NCBI GenBank assembly: GCA_958449275.1 | Contig: CAUDHE010000018.1 | Span: 1-33,849 of the forward strand | Reading direction: 5' to 3' | Length of the DNA: 33,849 nt | Source: an uncultured Alistipes sp. | GTDB lineage: Bacteria > Bacteroidota > Bacteroidia > Bacteroidales > Rikenellaceae | Shown here: piece by piece, positions 8,227-16,908 of the stretch | Position numbering within the stretch: the stretch's first letter is position 1 | Layout: each line of letters starts with the position of its first letter | The notes under the pieces: generated by a model | The model's database searches: none | What the model was told of the DNA's origin: nothing | The model's input: the letters and a program-made list of their open reading frames with translations, nothing else | Position numbers and translations under genes: made by a program

Positions 8227-9489
8227 TTACTTGCGGATGGCAGCCACGCCCGGAAGCTCCTTGCCCTCCATGTATTCGAGCAGCGCGCCGCCGCCCGTCG
8301 ACACGTACGACACCTTGTCGGCCAAACCGAACTTGTTGATGCAGGCAACCGAGTCGCCGCCGCCGATGAGCGAGAACGCTCCGCCTGCGGTAGCCTCGGC
8401 TATGGCCTCGGCCACGGCTTTCGAACCCGTAGCGAACTTGTCGATCTCGAACACGCCCACGGGACCGTTCCACAGTATGGTTTTGCAGTCGAGAATCTCT
8501 TCGCGGAAGAGCTTTTTACCCTGCTCGCCGATGTCGACGCCCTCCCACTGGTCGGGGATGTTGTTGGCGGCAGCCTCGGCGGTGTTGGCGTCGGCCGAGA
8601 AATCGTCGGCTATGAGCGCGTCGGGCGATGTGACGATTTTGATTCCCTTCTCCTCGGCCTTCTTCAGGATCTCCAGAGCCACGGGGAACATGTCGGGCTC
8701 GCAGATCGACTTGCCGACCTTGCCGCCCTGTGCGCCTGCGAAGGTGTAGGTCATACCGCCGCCGATGATGATCTTGTCGCACTTCTCCATCAGCTTCTCG
8801 ATGATGGTGATCTTGGTCGAAACCTTCGATCCGCCCACGATGGCCACGAACGGACGCTGCGGGTTCTGCATCACGCCGTCGATTGCCTTGAGTTCGTTCT
8901 CCATCACGTAGCCGAACATCTTATCGTTAGGGAAATAGTCGGCTATGAGCGCGGTCGACGAGTGAGCGCGGTGCGCGGTGCCGAATGCGTCGTTGATGTA
9001 GCAATCGGCATACGAGGCCAGCTTTTTCACGAACTCCTTCTGCGGACCCTCTTTCAGTGCCTTCTTGGCGGCCTTCTTCTCCTCGTCGGTGGCGTCCTCC
9101 GCAAGACCGCGGGGCTTGCCCTCCTCCTCGGCGTAGAAACGCAGGTTCTCCAGCAGCATGACTTCGCCGGCCTTGAGGTTCTTGGCCATCTCGGCGGCCT
9201 TCTCGCCCATGCAATCGCCCGCGAACATCACCTTGCAGCCCAAACGCGCCTCGATGGCGGGAATGATCTGCTCGAGCGAGAACTTGGGATCGGGATTCTT
9301 CTTGGGACGGCCCAAATGCGACATGAGGATTACGGCTCCGCCCTTCTCGAGCACCTTCTTGATGGTGGGGATGGCGGCACGAATACGGGTGTCGTCGGTT
9401 ACCTGACCCTCTGCGTTGAGAGGCACGTTGAAGTCAACGCGGATGATCGCACGTTTGCCCGTGAAATCATAATTGTCGATTGCGAACAT
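8227..9489 (-). CDS. pgk: Phosphoglycerate kinase
   Basis: A 420-residue cytoplasmic glycolytic enzyme that transfers phosphate from 1,3-bisphosphoglycerate to ADP. The N-terminal domain has the substrate-binding signature RVDFNVPLNAEGQVTDDTRI and SHLGRPK, the middle has INDAFGTAHRAHSST and VGGSKVSTK, and the C-terminal nucleotide domain has LWNGPVGVFE and the glycine-rich GGGDSVACINKFG. Length matches the family. Residues about 120-150 form a Lys/Glu-rich insertion (EEKKAAKKALKEGPQKE) also seen in other Bacteroidales. The gene is divergent from uvrD/pcrA and is followed by its own terminator, so it is likely monocistronic. Confidence 0.98.
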   Translation of the reverse strand: MFAIDNYDFTGKRAIIRVDFNVPLNAEGQVTDDTRIRAAIPTIKKVLEKGGAVILMSHLGRPKKNPDPKFSLEQIIPAIEARLGCKVMFAGDCMGEKAAEMAKNLKAGEVMLLENLRFYAEEEGKPRGLAEDATDEEKKAAKKALKEGPQKEFVKKLASYADCYINDAFGTAHRAHSSTALIADYFPNDKMFGYVMENELKAIDGVMQNPQRPFVAIVGGSKVSTKITIIEKLMEKCDKIIIGGGMTYTFAGAQGGKVGKSICEPDMFPVALEILKKAEEKGIKIVTSPDALIADDFSADANTAEAAANNIPDQWEGVDIGEQGKKLFREEILDCKTILWNGPVGVFEIDKFATGSKAVAEAIAEATAGGAFSLIGGGDSVACINKFGLADKVSYVSTGGGALLEYMEGKELPGVAAIRK

Positions 9490-9560
9490 AACTAAAGATT
9501 TTTATGTGTATATTAAAATGTATCGGCGTAATATTGTCGCGAAATCAAATCCGACTGTCG

Positions 9561-9645
9561 TGAGCCCGCAGCCGCGGTTACAAATCTGATCACCCCCGAA
9601 TCTCCTCCTCGGAGGTGACTTCGGTCGCTGCGCTCCGAAGGCGAA
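9561..9645 (-). repeat. Intergenic structured repeat, copy E (diverged)
   Basis: Read on the minus strand it contains hairpin CTTCGG...CCGAAG and then ACCTCCGAGGAGGAGATTCG, which aligns loosely with ACCTCCGCGAGGCGAGGTTG of the copy at 19045-19140. Unlike copies B, C and D it lies upstream of a gene. Assignment to the family is tentative. Confidence 0.4.
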
Positions 9646-9763
9646 TATGATCGCGATTGAGTTACATTAACTGTCCGTTTGCATTGCACGCCGCAAGGCG
9701 CGTTCCGTACGGGCAAAGATACTGAAAAAATTCATTATCCGATATTATTTCGCGATTATTCCC

Positions 9764-9771
9764 TACTTTTG
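9764..9771 (+). promoter_or_regulatory. Promoter -7 box for uvrD/pcrA
   Basis: TACTTTTG is an exact match to the Bacteroidota -7 consensus TAnnTTTG, about 60 bp before the ATG. The -33 element (TTTG) at the expected 19-21 bp upstream is poor. Confidence 0.7.
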
Positions 9772-9830
9772 CACTTGCATGCGCGGCGAGGACTACTCGC
9801 CGCGTTCGAAAACTTACGTAACAGAGACTT

Positions 9831-12395
9831 ATGGAATCCGAAATACTGAAGGGACTCAACAAGGCGCAATACGATGCGGTGGTGAACTACGATTCGCCGT
9901 CGCTCATCATCGCGGGCGCGGGATCGGGCAAGACGCGCGTTCTCACTTCGCGCATAGCCTACATGCTGGAGCAGGGCGTGAAGCCGCACAACATTCTGGC
10001 TCTGACCTTTACCAACAAGGCCGCCGAACAGATGCGCACCCGCATCGAACAGATGGTGGGCGGCGCGTCGAGCCGCCGCATACGCATGGGTACGTTCCAC
10101 TCGGTCTTTTCGCGCATCCTGCGCGAGAACGCCGAACGCATAGGTTATCCGCAGAGTTTCACCATCTACGAGCCGTCGGATTGCAAGAATTTGATAAAGA
10201 CCATCTGCAAGGAGATGAATCTTGCCGACGACAAGTACAAACCCAATAAAGTACTGTCGCGCATATCTTTCGCCAAGAACTGTCTCGTGACTCCCGCGGC
10301 CTACGCAGCCAATTCGGCCTATGCCGCCGAGGATCGCCAGATGCAGATGCCCCGTTTCGGCGAGATATACGACACCTACTGCCGTCGGGCGAAGCAGAAC
10401 GGCGCGATGGATTTCGACGACCTGCTGCTTCAGACCAATTTCCTGCTGCGCGACTGTCCCGAGGTGCTGGCGCGTTATCAGGAGCTGTTCCAATACATTC
10501 TGGTCGACGAGTATCAGGATACCAACTATGCGCAGTACATCATCATCCGCCGTCTCTCGCAGCTCCATTCGCGGGTGTGCGTGGTGGGCGACGACGCGCA
10601 GAGCATCTATTCGTTCCGCGGGGCCAAGATCGAGAACATACTCTCGTTCCGCAACGACTATCCCACGGCGCAAGTATTCAAGTTGGAGCAGAATTACCGT
10701 TCGACCCGTACCATCGTGAACGCCGCCAATTCGGTGATCGAGCGCAACTCGCGCCGCATGGACAAGAAGTGTTTCTCCGACGGCGACGCGGGTGAAAAGA
10801 TACGCATCGTTAAGAGCTACACCGATCGCGAGGAGGCCGATGTGGTGGCAAATGCCATGCGCGACCGCATACGCGAGACGGGCGACGGCTGGAACGAAGT
10901 GGTGGTGCTCTACCGCACCAACAGTCAGTCGGCCACGATGGAGACCGCTTTGCGTCGCCGCGGCATTCCCTATCGCATCTATAAAGGCAGCTCGTTCTAC
11001 GACCACAAGGAGATAAAAGACATGCTGGCCTACATACGTCTGGTAATCAATCCCCGCGACGACGAGGCTTTCAAACGTGTGGTGAACTACCCCATGCGAG
11101 GTATAGGCGACACCACCGTCGCACGCATCGGCCAATTGGCCCAATCGCGCGATTGCTCGATGTGGGAGGCCGTAGATGCTTTGGCAGCCGAGGCCGCAAC
11201 GCTGTCCGACCCCATGCAGCGCACCATAGCGCGCAAAGTCACCGAGTTCGTGGCATTGATACGCTCGCTCTCGGAGGCCCGTGCCGAAAAGGGGCTTTAC
11301 GATTTCGGTCTGGAAGTGGCGTCGCGTTCGGGTATACTGGCCGTTTACCGTGCCGAGAACACGCCCGAGGCGACGAGTGCCATAGACAACATCGAGGAGT
11401 TGTTGAACTCCATGCAGTTGTTCCGTGAGCAGCGCGAGGCAGAGATACGTAACGGCGAGCGTACCGAGGAGGAACAGCCGACCGTCGAGGAGTGGTTGCA
11501 GAGCGTGATGCTGCTTACCGACATGGACAACAGCGAGGAGAGCGACGACAAAGTGACGCTGATGACCGTCCATTCGGCCAAGGGGTTGGAGTACAAATAC
11601 GTATATATAGTAGGCATGGAGGAGAACCTGTTCCCTTCGCAGCGCGCTATGGAGACCGCCGACGGACTGGAGGAGGAGCGGCGTCTGTTCTACGTGGCTC
11701 TCACCCGTGCCAAGCAGGAGGCGATGTTGTCCTACTGCGAAATGCGTTTCAAATGGGGTAATATGGAGTTCTCGCAGCCCAGCCGTTTCCTGCGCGAGAT
11801 CGACCCGCAATACGTCGAAACAGACGAGGATCTGTCGTCGCGCTCCTCTTTCGGACGCTCTTCGGCCGACGCCGCCGACGGTTTCGGACCGACTGCCGAG
11901 GGCCGAACGGGCGGTCGCATCTTCGGCGATCCCGCGAGGAGCGGAGCAGTTTCGGGCCGAGGAGGTTACGGAGGTATGAGAGGCGGATACGGCGCGGCGC
12001 GCAACGCTTACGGTTCCGACCGCGGTGCGCAACGTCGCGACGGCCGCACCGCCATCGAGGAGTTGCGCCGTCGTTTCGACGTGCGGTTCCAGCAAAAACG
12101 CGAACAGCCCGACGCGGGCGAACGAAGGGCTCCCGATCCGCGTCTGGTAGCTCAGCCGCCCCAACCTCGCAATGTCGAAGGCATGCGCCGCATACCTGCC
12201 GTGCAACGCAACGATGCCGTACCGGCCGCGCCTTGCGTCTATTCGACGGGCGATCGTGTCGAGCATCCCAAGTTCGGTGCAGGTACCGTCATTCGTATCG
12301 AGAGCATGGCGACTGACCACAAACTGGTGGTCGACTTCGGACAATACGGCGAAAAGACGCTCCTCGCCAAATTCGCCAAACTCAGAAAACTCTGA
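9831..12395 (+). CDS. pcrA: ATP-dependent 3'-5' DNA helicase, UvrD/PcrA family
   Basis: An 854-residue superfamily 1A helicase used in nucleotide excision repair, mismatch repair and clearing recombination intermediates. Motifs in order: Q motif LNKAQYDAV, Walker A AGAGSGKT (motif I), FTNKAAEQM (Ia), DEYQDTN (Walker B, II), GDDAQSIYSFRGA (III), QNYRST (IV), TVHSAKGLEY (V) and VALTRAK (VI). Residues about 660-790 form a Gly/Arg-rich, probably disordered linker with RGGYGG-like repeats, and the last 50 residues (DRVEHPKFGAGTV...VVDFGQYGEKTL) are the Tudor-like domain that binds RNA polymerase in PcrA/UvrD. The ATG directly precedes ESEILKGLNKAQY, the usual family start. Confidence 0.96.
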   Translation: MESEILKGLNKAQYDAVVNYDSPSLIIAGAGSGKTRVLTSRIAYMLEQGVKPHNILALTFTNKAAEQMRTRIEQMVGGASSRRIRMGTFHSVFSRILRENAERIGYPQSFTIYEPSDCKNLIKTICKEMNLADDKYKPNKVLSRISFAKNCLVTPAAYAANSAYAAEDRQMQMPRFGEIYDTYCRRAKQNGAMDFDDLLLQTNFLLRDCPEVLARYQELFQYILVDEYQDTNYAQYIIIRRLSQLHSRVCVVGDDAQSIYSFRGAKIENILSFRNDYPTAQVFKLEQNYRSTRTIVNAANSVIERNSRRMDKKCFSDGDAGEKIRIVKSYTDREEADVVANAMRDRIRETGDGWNEVVVLYRTNSQSATMETALRRRGIPYRIYKGSSFYDHKEIKDMLAYIRLVINPRDDEAFKRVVNYPMRGIGDTTVARIGQLAQSRDCSMWEAVDALAAEAATLSDPMQRTIARKVTEFVALIRSLSEARAEKGLYDFGLEVASRSGILAVYRAENTPEATSAIDNIEELLNSMQLFREQREAEIRNGERTEEEQPTVEEWLQSVMLLTDMDNSEESDDKVTLMTVHSAKGLEYKYVYIVGMEENLFPSQRAMETADGLEEERRLFYVALTRAKQEAMLSYCEMRFKWGNMEFSQPSRFLREIDPQYVETDEDLSSRSSFGRSSADAADGFGPTAEGRTGGRIFGDPARSGAVSGRGGYGGMRGGYGAARNAYGSDRGAQRRDGRTAIEELRRRFDVRFQQKREQPDAGERRAPDPRLVAQPPQPRNVEGMRRIPAVQRNDAVPAAPCVYSTGDRVEHPKFGAGTVIRIESMATDHKLVVDFGQYGEKTLLAKFAKLRKL

Positions 12396-12512
12396 TTTTC
12401 TCTCTCGTCTGTCGTCGCAAAAATCCCGTTCCGTCGCCTCGCCGTGCGGAGACGGGACGGGAACGGAGTGCGGCGATTTGCTCATCGGGAATAGGAAATC
12501 GGGCGGATGTGC

Positions 12513-12543
12513 TTGCGAGAACGTGTTATTTTCCGTATCTTCG
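12513..12543 (+). promoter_or_regulatory. Candidate promoter for the sulfatase gene
   Basis: TTGC at 12513-12516 and TATCTTCG at 12536-12543 (7 of 8 matches to TAnnTTTG) are separated by 19 bp, the normal Bacteroidota spacing. The ATG is 23 bp further on. Confidence 0.55.
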
Positions 12544-12565
12544 TGAAATTCGAAACCGCCACAAC

Positions 12566-14152
12566 ATGAAAAGAGCTATCCGACATGCTGCGGCCGTGGT
12601 TCCCGCACTCGCGGCGACGGCCTGCGCGCAACAATCGGTCGTGGAGCGTAAACCGCTCAACATTATTCACATCATGACCGACGATCACTCCTTCCAGACC
12701 ATCAGCGCCTACGGGCATCCGATCGCGCAGCTCGCGCCGACGCCGAATATCGACCGACTCGCGGCCGAAGGGGTTCTCTTTTCGCGGGCGTATGTCGAAA
12801 ATTCGCTCTCCACGCCGAGCCGCGCGTGCCTTATGACGGGATTGTACAGTCACCAAAACGGTCAGCGCCAATTGGGTGCGGGCATCGACGCGAGCAAAAC
12901 TTTCTTCTCGGAACTGTTGCGGGAGCGCGGTTACAGCACTGCCGTGGTGGGTAAGTGGCACATGCAGTGCGAACCGAAGGGATTCGATTTTTATCGTCTG
13001 CTCAACAATCAGGGCGATTACTACAATCCCGCATTCCGTTCGCACGATTCCGACGGCAAGTTCGTGCGCGAGCAGGGCTACGCCACCGAACTCATAACCG
13101 ATCATGCCATCGAGTTCCTCGAAGGGCGCGATCCCGACCGTCCGTTTTGCCTGCTGGTGCACCACAAGGCGCCGCATCGCAACTGGATGCCCGAGCCGAA
13201 ATATTACGATCTGTTCGAGGATGTGGAGTTTCCTTTGCCCGACAATTTTCGCGACGACTATTCGACCCGTACCACGGCGGCGCACGCGCAGAGGATGAGC
13301 ATCGAGAGAGATATGGAGTTGGTCTACGACCTCAAGGTCGAGGAGCTGAAAGGGCGCGACGGCTACCGTCCCGAGCCCAACAGCTATTGGGATGCGGCGT
13401 ATGCGGGTCTCACGCCCGAACAGCAGGCGGCGTGGCACGAGGCCTATCGGCCCAAGAACGAGGCGTTCGTCGAGGCCGAGCTTACGGGCGACGAGCTGTT
13501 GAGGTGGAAATACCAACGCTACATGCGCGACTATTTGCGCTGCATACGCTCGGTCGACGACCAGATCGGCCGTCTGCTCGATTATCTGGAGGAGCACGAT
13601 CTGATGGATAACACCGTGATAGTCTACACTTCGGATCAAGGGTTTTACATGGGCGAGCACGGCTGGTTCGACAAACGTTTCATGTACGAGGAGTCGTTCC
13701 GAACGCCGCTGGTCATACGCTATCCCAAGGGGGCGCGCGGCGTGGTGTGCGACCGCTTGGTGCAGAATATCGACTACGCTCCGACGTATCTTGCGGCGGC
13801 GGGCATGGACCAACCCGTGTACATGTCGGGCCGTCCGCTGCAACCGCTGTGTAAGGGGCGCGAGCCGCACGAGTGGCGCGAGGATCTTTACTACCATTAT
13901 TACGATTATCCTGCCGAGCACATGGTGCTACGCCACGACGGCGTGAGCGACGGTCGGTACAAACTGATACATTTCTATAAAAAGGAGAAGGACGGCACCG
14001 TTTCGCTCTGCGAAGACGAGCTTTACGACCTGCACGAGGATCCGTCGGAGATGCGCAACATCATCGACCGTGCCGACATGGCCCATGTCAAGGCGCGTCT
14101 GCAACAGAGACTCGACAGTTATCGCGAGGAGCTGGCTGTGGACGAGTATTGA
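12566..14152 (+). CDS. S-type sulfatase, lipoprotein (family S1)
   Basis: A 528-residue arylsulfatase-superfamily enzyme. The N-terminus is a lipoprotein signal ending in ALAATAC with Cys at about residue 20, so it is exported and lipidated. The nucleophile motif is S82-T-P-S-R86: the formylglycine is made from serine, so maturation needs an anaerobic radical-SAM enzyme (anSME), which is not in this window. Metal-site residues are visible in MTDDH (about 33), GKWHMQ (about 129), HHKAPH (about 200) and YTSDQGFYMGEHGW (about 355). The N-terminal pattern DDHSFQTISAYG followed by PTPNIDRLA is like Bacteroidota sulfatases of glycosaminoglycans or mucin glycans, possibly the GlcNAc-6-sulfatase group, but the substrate cannot be fixed from sequence. 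It stands alone with its own promoter and a shared downstream terminator. Confidence 0.93.
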   Translation: MKRAIRHAAAVVPALAATACAQQSVVERKPLNIIHIMTDDHSFQTISAYGHPIAQLAPTPNIDRLAAEGVLFSRAYVENSLSTPSRACLMTGLYSHQNGQRQLGAGIDASKTFFSELLRERGYSTAVVGKWHMQCEPKGFDFYRLLNNQGDYYNPAFRSHDSDGKFVREQGYATELITDHAIEFLEGRDPDRPFCLLVHHKAPHRNWMPEPKYYDLFEDVEFPLPDNFRDDYSTRTTAAHAQRMSIERDMELVYDLKVEELKGRDGYRPEPNSYWDAAYAGLTPEQQAAWHEAYRPKNEAFVEAELTGDELLRWKYQRYMRDYLRCIRSVDDQIGRLLDYLEEHDLMDNTVIVYTSDQGFYMGEHGWFDKRFMYEESFRTPLVIRYPKGARGVVCDRLVQNIDYAPTYLAAAGMDQPVYMSGRPLQPLCKGREPHEWREDLYYHYYDYPAEHMVLRHDGVSDGRYKLIHFYKKEKDGTVSLCEDELYDLHEDPSEMRNIIDRADMAHVKARLQQRLDSYREELAVDEY

Positions 14153-14166
14153 CGGGCAGTATATGT

Positions 14167-14203
14167 GAAAACGCCCCGCGGGAATCTCCTGCGGGGCATT
14201 TTC
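14167..14203. terminator. Bidirectional terminator between convergent genes
   Basis: GCCCCGC (14173-14179) pairs with GCGGGGC (14191-14197), flanked by an A run on the left and a T run on the right, so each strand ends in a U tract. It serves the sulfatase (plus) and the M28 peptidase (minus). Confidence 0.88.
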
Positions 14204-14216
14204 AGTCTTGTCGACT

Positions 14217-15737
14217 CTATTCGTATATTTCGTTGCGAGGCAGTTGCACGGGCATGTCGGCCGTGGCGAGCACCATTATCGCCAGCGCGGCGGCCGCCTG
14301 CTCCTGATATTCGGGGATGCTCTTGTCGTAACGGTCGCGCTCGGTGTGCCATATCTCACCGTAAGAGAAATTGTAGCCCTTTACGTCGCGCCATTCGTTC
14401 ATTTGCAGCGTAGGTACGCCCTTCACGGCGAAACTGGTGGCGTCGTTGCCGCCCAATCTCGTGGGCTGCTCGCGCGGCGCGAGTTCGGTCACCTCGAATC
14501 CGTAGTCGGGGTAGAGAGCGCGTATCGGTTCCGCAGCCTTGTCGTAGGCCTTCACGAGCGACGCGGGGGCCGAGAAAGCGGTGTAGGGCATGGGACCGCC
14601 GTCGCGGTTGAACATGTTCGATATGCGGGGCAGCATGTCGGCGTGGTCGCGTATCCAGGCCTGCGAGCCCCACAGCCCGAACTCCTCGCCCGCGAAGAGG
14701 ATGAATATTATCGTGCGGTCGGGTTTGGCTCCCGAAAGAGCGATCATGCGGGCCGCCTCCATAACGGCCGCCACGCCCGAGCCGCAATCGACGCCGCCGG
14801 TGGCCACATCGTAAGCATCGAGATGGGCGCCGACGATCACGTATTCGTCGGGATGCTTCGCCCCCTTAATCGTGGCCACGATGTTGTGGTAGGGTACGGG
14901 GCCTATCTTGAAATGGTTGCGGATGTCGAACTCCAGCTCCACGTGGCGGCGCTCCTTCACCATCGTGCGGATACGGTCGTATTGGTGTTCGTCGAGCAGA
15001 ATGTCGGGCGTCGCAGGCAGACTGTCGAACGGAATGCGGTTCCGTACCACCTCCGTGTCATAGAGCGCGGTGATGGGCACCTCGGCAGGACGAACGAAGC
15101 CCAGTGCGCCGGCCTCGATCATCTCGTCGTAGAGCAGCGCGGAGGCATCCCTCTTTTCCATCTTTTCGCCATCCTCGCCCGCATGCTCGCGGTTGTATTT
15201 GTCGGCCTGCTCGTTGTAGTCCAGAATTTCGTGCCGCTGCTTGGTCGCCGCATCGCCGTGAGGCAGCGCCCATCCGCGGCTCTTTCCGTCGACCAGTACC
15301 CATGCCCCGCGCAGCGTGCCTTTCATGCGGGCGAACTCCTCCCGCGTGCGCGGTTCGATCACCGCATGGCCGCGTTGCAGTCCGCGCGTGCCCGAGGTGT
15401 AGGAGGGGGTGGCGAAGTGCAGCGTCATGCTCTCCTCGCCCGTCATGCGGCCCCACCATCCGGCGCGGTTGAAGCCCGCCGCCATCTCGCCCGCCTTCTC
15501 GGCCTTCACGTCGTAGCCCCATTCGCGGAAACAACGCATGGCCCATTCGGCAGCGTTTTCGTATGCGTCGGAGCCGACGAGTCGGCCACCGAAACGGTTA
15601 CAGAGAATGTCGAGGTGTTGCATGGCGCGGTTGTCGTCGCGCGCCGTCTCCATGATCTTCTTGATCGGGGCGCTCTGCGCGAAGCCCGCTACGGGCAGGG
15701 CGAGAAGCAGAATTGCCTGAATGAAAAATCGTTTCAT
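14217..15737 (-). CDS. Secreted M28 family zinc peptidase with PA domain
   Basis: A 506-residue aminopeptidase/carboxypeptidase-Q-like enzyme. A cleavable signal peptide (MKRFFIQAILLLALPVAGFA) predicts export. Residues about 110-270 look like a protease-associated (PA) insert, and the catalytic part begins with VIVGAHLDAYD (zinc His and Asp), then GVDCGSGVAAVME, FILFAGEEFGLWGS (catalytic Glu and zinc Glu), NRDGG and DATSFAVKGVPTLQM (last zinc ligand region). M28 enzymes trim N-terminal residues or hydrolyse dipeptides with two zinc ions. The frame stays open to 15908, inside the upstream transporter gene, but the signal peptide fixes the start. It follows the cation transporter gene by 46 bp on the same strand, so the two may be co-transcribed. 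Confidence 0.93.
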   Translation of the reverse strand: MKRFFIQAILLLALPVAGFAQSAPIKKIMETARDDNRAMQHLDILCNRFGGRLVGSDAYENAAEWAMRCFREWGYDVKAEKAGEMAAGFNRAGWWGRMTGEESMTLHFATPSYTSGTRGLQRGHAVIEPRTREEFARMKGTLRGAWVLVDGKSRGWALPHGDAATKQRHEILDYNEQADKYNREHAGEDGEKMEKRDASALLYDEMIEAGALGFVRPAEVPITALYDTEVVRNRIPFDSLPATPDILLDEHQYDRIRTMVKERRHVELEFDIRNHFKIGPVPYHNIVATIKGAKHPDEYVIVGAHLDAYDVATGGVDCGSGVAAVMEAARMIALSGAKPDRTIIFILFAGEEFGLWGSQAWIRDHADMLPRISNMFNRDGGPMPYTAFSAPASLVKAYDKAAEPIRALYPDYGFEVTELAPREQPTRLGGNDATSFAVKGVPTLQMNEWRDVKGYNFSYGEIWHTERDRYDKSIPEYQEQAAAALAIMVLATADMPVQLPRNEIYE

Positions 15738-15783
15738 AGTTTGAGTTTTCGGTATTAATGTCGGCCGCAGGGCCGAATCGTTT

Positions 15784-16713
15784 TCATTTCGTTTCGGTAG
15801 TCGTCGCGTCGCGCCGTTTTCTTTCGGCGGGTTCGAGGTATACTCCCACGACGGTGCGTTCGCCGTAGCGTTCGCGCAACAGTCGTTCGGCCGCCGTCGC
15901 CTTGGCATGGGCTTCGTCGAGCGTCGACGATCCGTCGATGCGTATGCGAAGTTCGATGGCGCAGTAGTTGCCTATGCGGCGTGTGCGCAGATCGCCGATG
16001 CTTTCCACGCCCTCCACTGCCGAGGCTATGCGCACGATCTCCTCCTCCGTTTCGGCGGGCAGCGAATGCTCCGTGAGTTCGCCGAACGACTCGCGCAGCA
16101 CGTCGACGGCGATTTTTATGATGAACAGACTCACCACGGCCGCCGCGATAGGATCCAGCACGCGCCACTTGTCGCCCAGCAGTATGGCGCCGCCGATTCC
16201 GAGAGCCGTGCCGACTGACGAAAAGGCATCGCTGCGATGGTGCCAGGCATTGGCTGTCACGGCCTGCGAATCGACCTCGCGGCCGACCCGAATGGTGAAG
16301 CGGTAGCATATCTCCTTCGACACGATGGAGACTATCGCCATCCAGAAAGCTATCATCGACGGGGCTTGCGGCTCGTCGCCGCGGGTGGCGCGTACTATAC
16401 GCACTATGCCGTCGCGCAATATGATGACGCCCACGGCGAGCAGTGCGAGGCCGATCAGTGCCGTGGCCACGGTCTCGAATTTGCCGTATCCGTAGTCGTA
16501 TTTTCTGTCGCTCGGGCGGTTCGACAGCCGCACGAAAAGCAGTACGATGACGTCGGTGACGAAATCCGACAGCGAATGCACCGCGTCGGCTACCATTGCC
16601 GCGCTGTGCCCCACGATGCCGGCCGCGAACTTCAGCGTGACGAGCAGGGCGTTTATCGCTCCGCCTGCCAGCGTGACCCGCCATATTTTACGGGTGCGTA
16701 TGCTTTGGTCCAT
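15784..16713 (-). CDS. Cation diffusion facilitator (CDF) family metal efflux transporter
   Basis: A 309-residue inner-membrane divalent metal/proton antiporter. Six TM segments are visible in about the first 205 residues. The metal site is formed by the TM2 motif ADAVHSLSD (Asp/His...Asp) and the TM5 motif HHRSD, as in YiiP-type zinc/iron transporters. The C-terminal ferredoxin-like cytoplasmic domain (about 210-290) includes RIASAVEGVESIGDLRTRRIG. The last 20 residues are Arg/Lys/Thr-rich. A start 31 codons upstream is possible but would run through the terminator hairpin at 16741-16770, so MDQSIRTRKIW is preferred. Metal specificity cannot be read with certainty. Confidence 0.93.
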   Translation of the reverse strand: MDQSIRTRKIWRVTLAGGAINALLVTLKFAAGIVGHSAAMVADAVHSLSDFVTDVIVLLFVRLSNRPSDRKYDYGYGKFETVATALIGLALLAVGVIILRDGIVRIVRATRGDEPQAPSMIAFWMAIVSIVSKEICYRFTIRVGREVDSQAVTANAWHHRSDAFSSVGTALGIGGAILLGDKWRVLDPIAAAVVSLFIIKIAVDVLRESFGELTEHSLPAETEEEIVRIASAVEGVESIGDLRTRRIGNYCAIELRIRIDGSSTLDEAHAKATAAERLLRERYGERTVVGVYLEPAERKRRDATTTETK

Positions 16714-16740
16714 TGTATCGGAGAGTTTTCGCCTTGTAAT

Positions 16741-16770
16741 GCAAATGCCCGACCAAGTCGGGCATTTTGC
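16741..16770. terminator. Perfect hairpin terminator behind the ROK kinase
   Basis: AAATGCCCGAC (16743-16753), loop CAA, GTCGGGCATTT (16757-16767), with T runs on both strands. It is about 140 bp past the ROK stop codon; repeat copy C lies in between. It is also only about 30 bp upstream of the transporter start, so it separates the two units. Confidence 0.85.
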
Positions 16771-16809
16771 AATCGTCGGTATGGCGGCGTAAGCCGTTCG
16801 GTGCATCGG

Positions 16810-16905
16810 CGATAGTCGCGACTCGGTGAGTCGTGCGGGCGCAGCCTCGCCCCGCGAAGATCCGCAATCCGCATACGCCCGTTGCGCTCCGCGGGATGTC
16901 GTCCG
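16810..16905 (-). repeat. Intergenic structured repeat, copy C, in the ROK 3' UTR
   Basis: On the minus strand its 42-nt core (plus coordinates 16837-16878) matches the core at 19075-19116 in 34 of 42 positions without gaps, including GGCGAGG followed by TGCG. The core is followed by a 6-bp hairpin CGACTC/GAGTCG (plus-strand arms 16819-16824 and 16828-16833) whose sequence differs from the hairpins of the other copies. It lies immediately after the ROK stop codon, in sense orientation, before the terminator. Confidence 0.8.
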
Positions 16906-16908
16906 AAT

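Larger units (their letters stand above)
9490..9830. promoter_or_regulatory. Divergent intergenic region between pgk and uvrD/pcrA
   Basis: A 341-bp gap with no ORF. The pgk side is AT-rich and contains a weak minus-strand -7 candidate (TACATTTT, near 9520). The middle (9561-9645) is a GC-rich diverged copy of the intergenic repeat. The uvrD side carries a full TAnnTTTG box at 9764-9771. Confidence 0.6.

Noticed and set aside
9561..9645. A riboswitch in the pgk leader.
   Set aside because: The structured block lies upstream of the likely promoter position and resembles the intergenic repeat; no known riboswitch signature is visible.
9756..12485. A 909-codon minus-strand frame antisense to the UvrD/PcrA helicase gene.
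   Set aside because: Shadow of the helicase gene; no domain signals and it would run over the helicase promoter.
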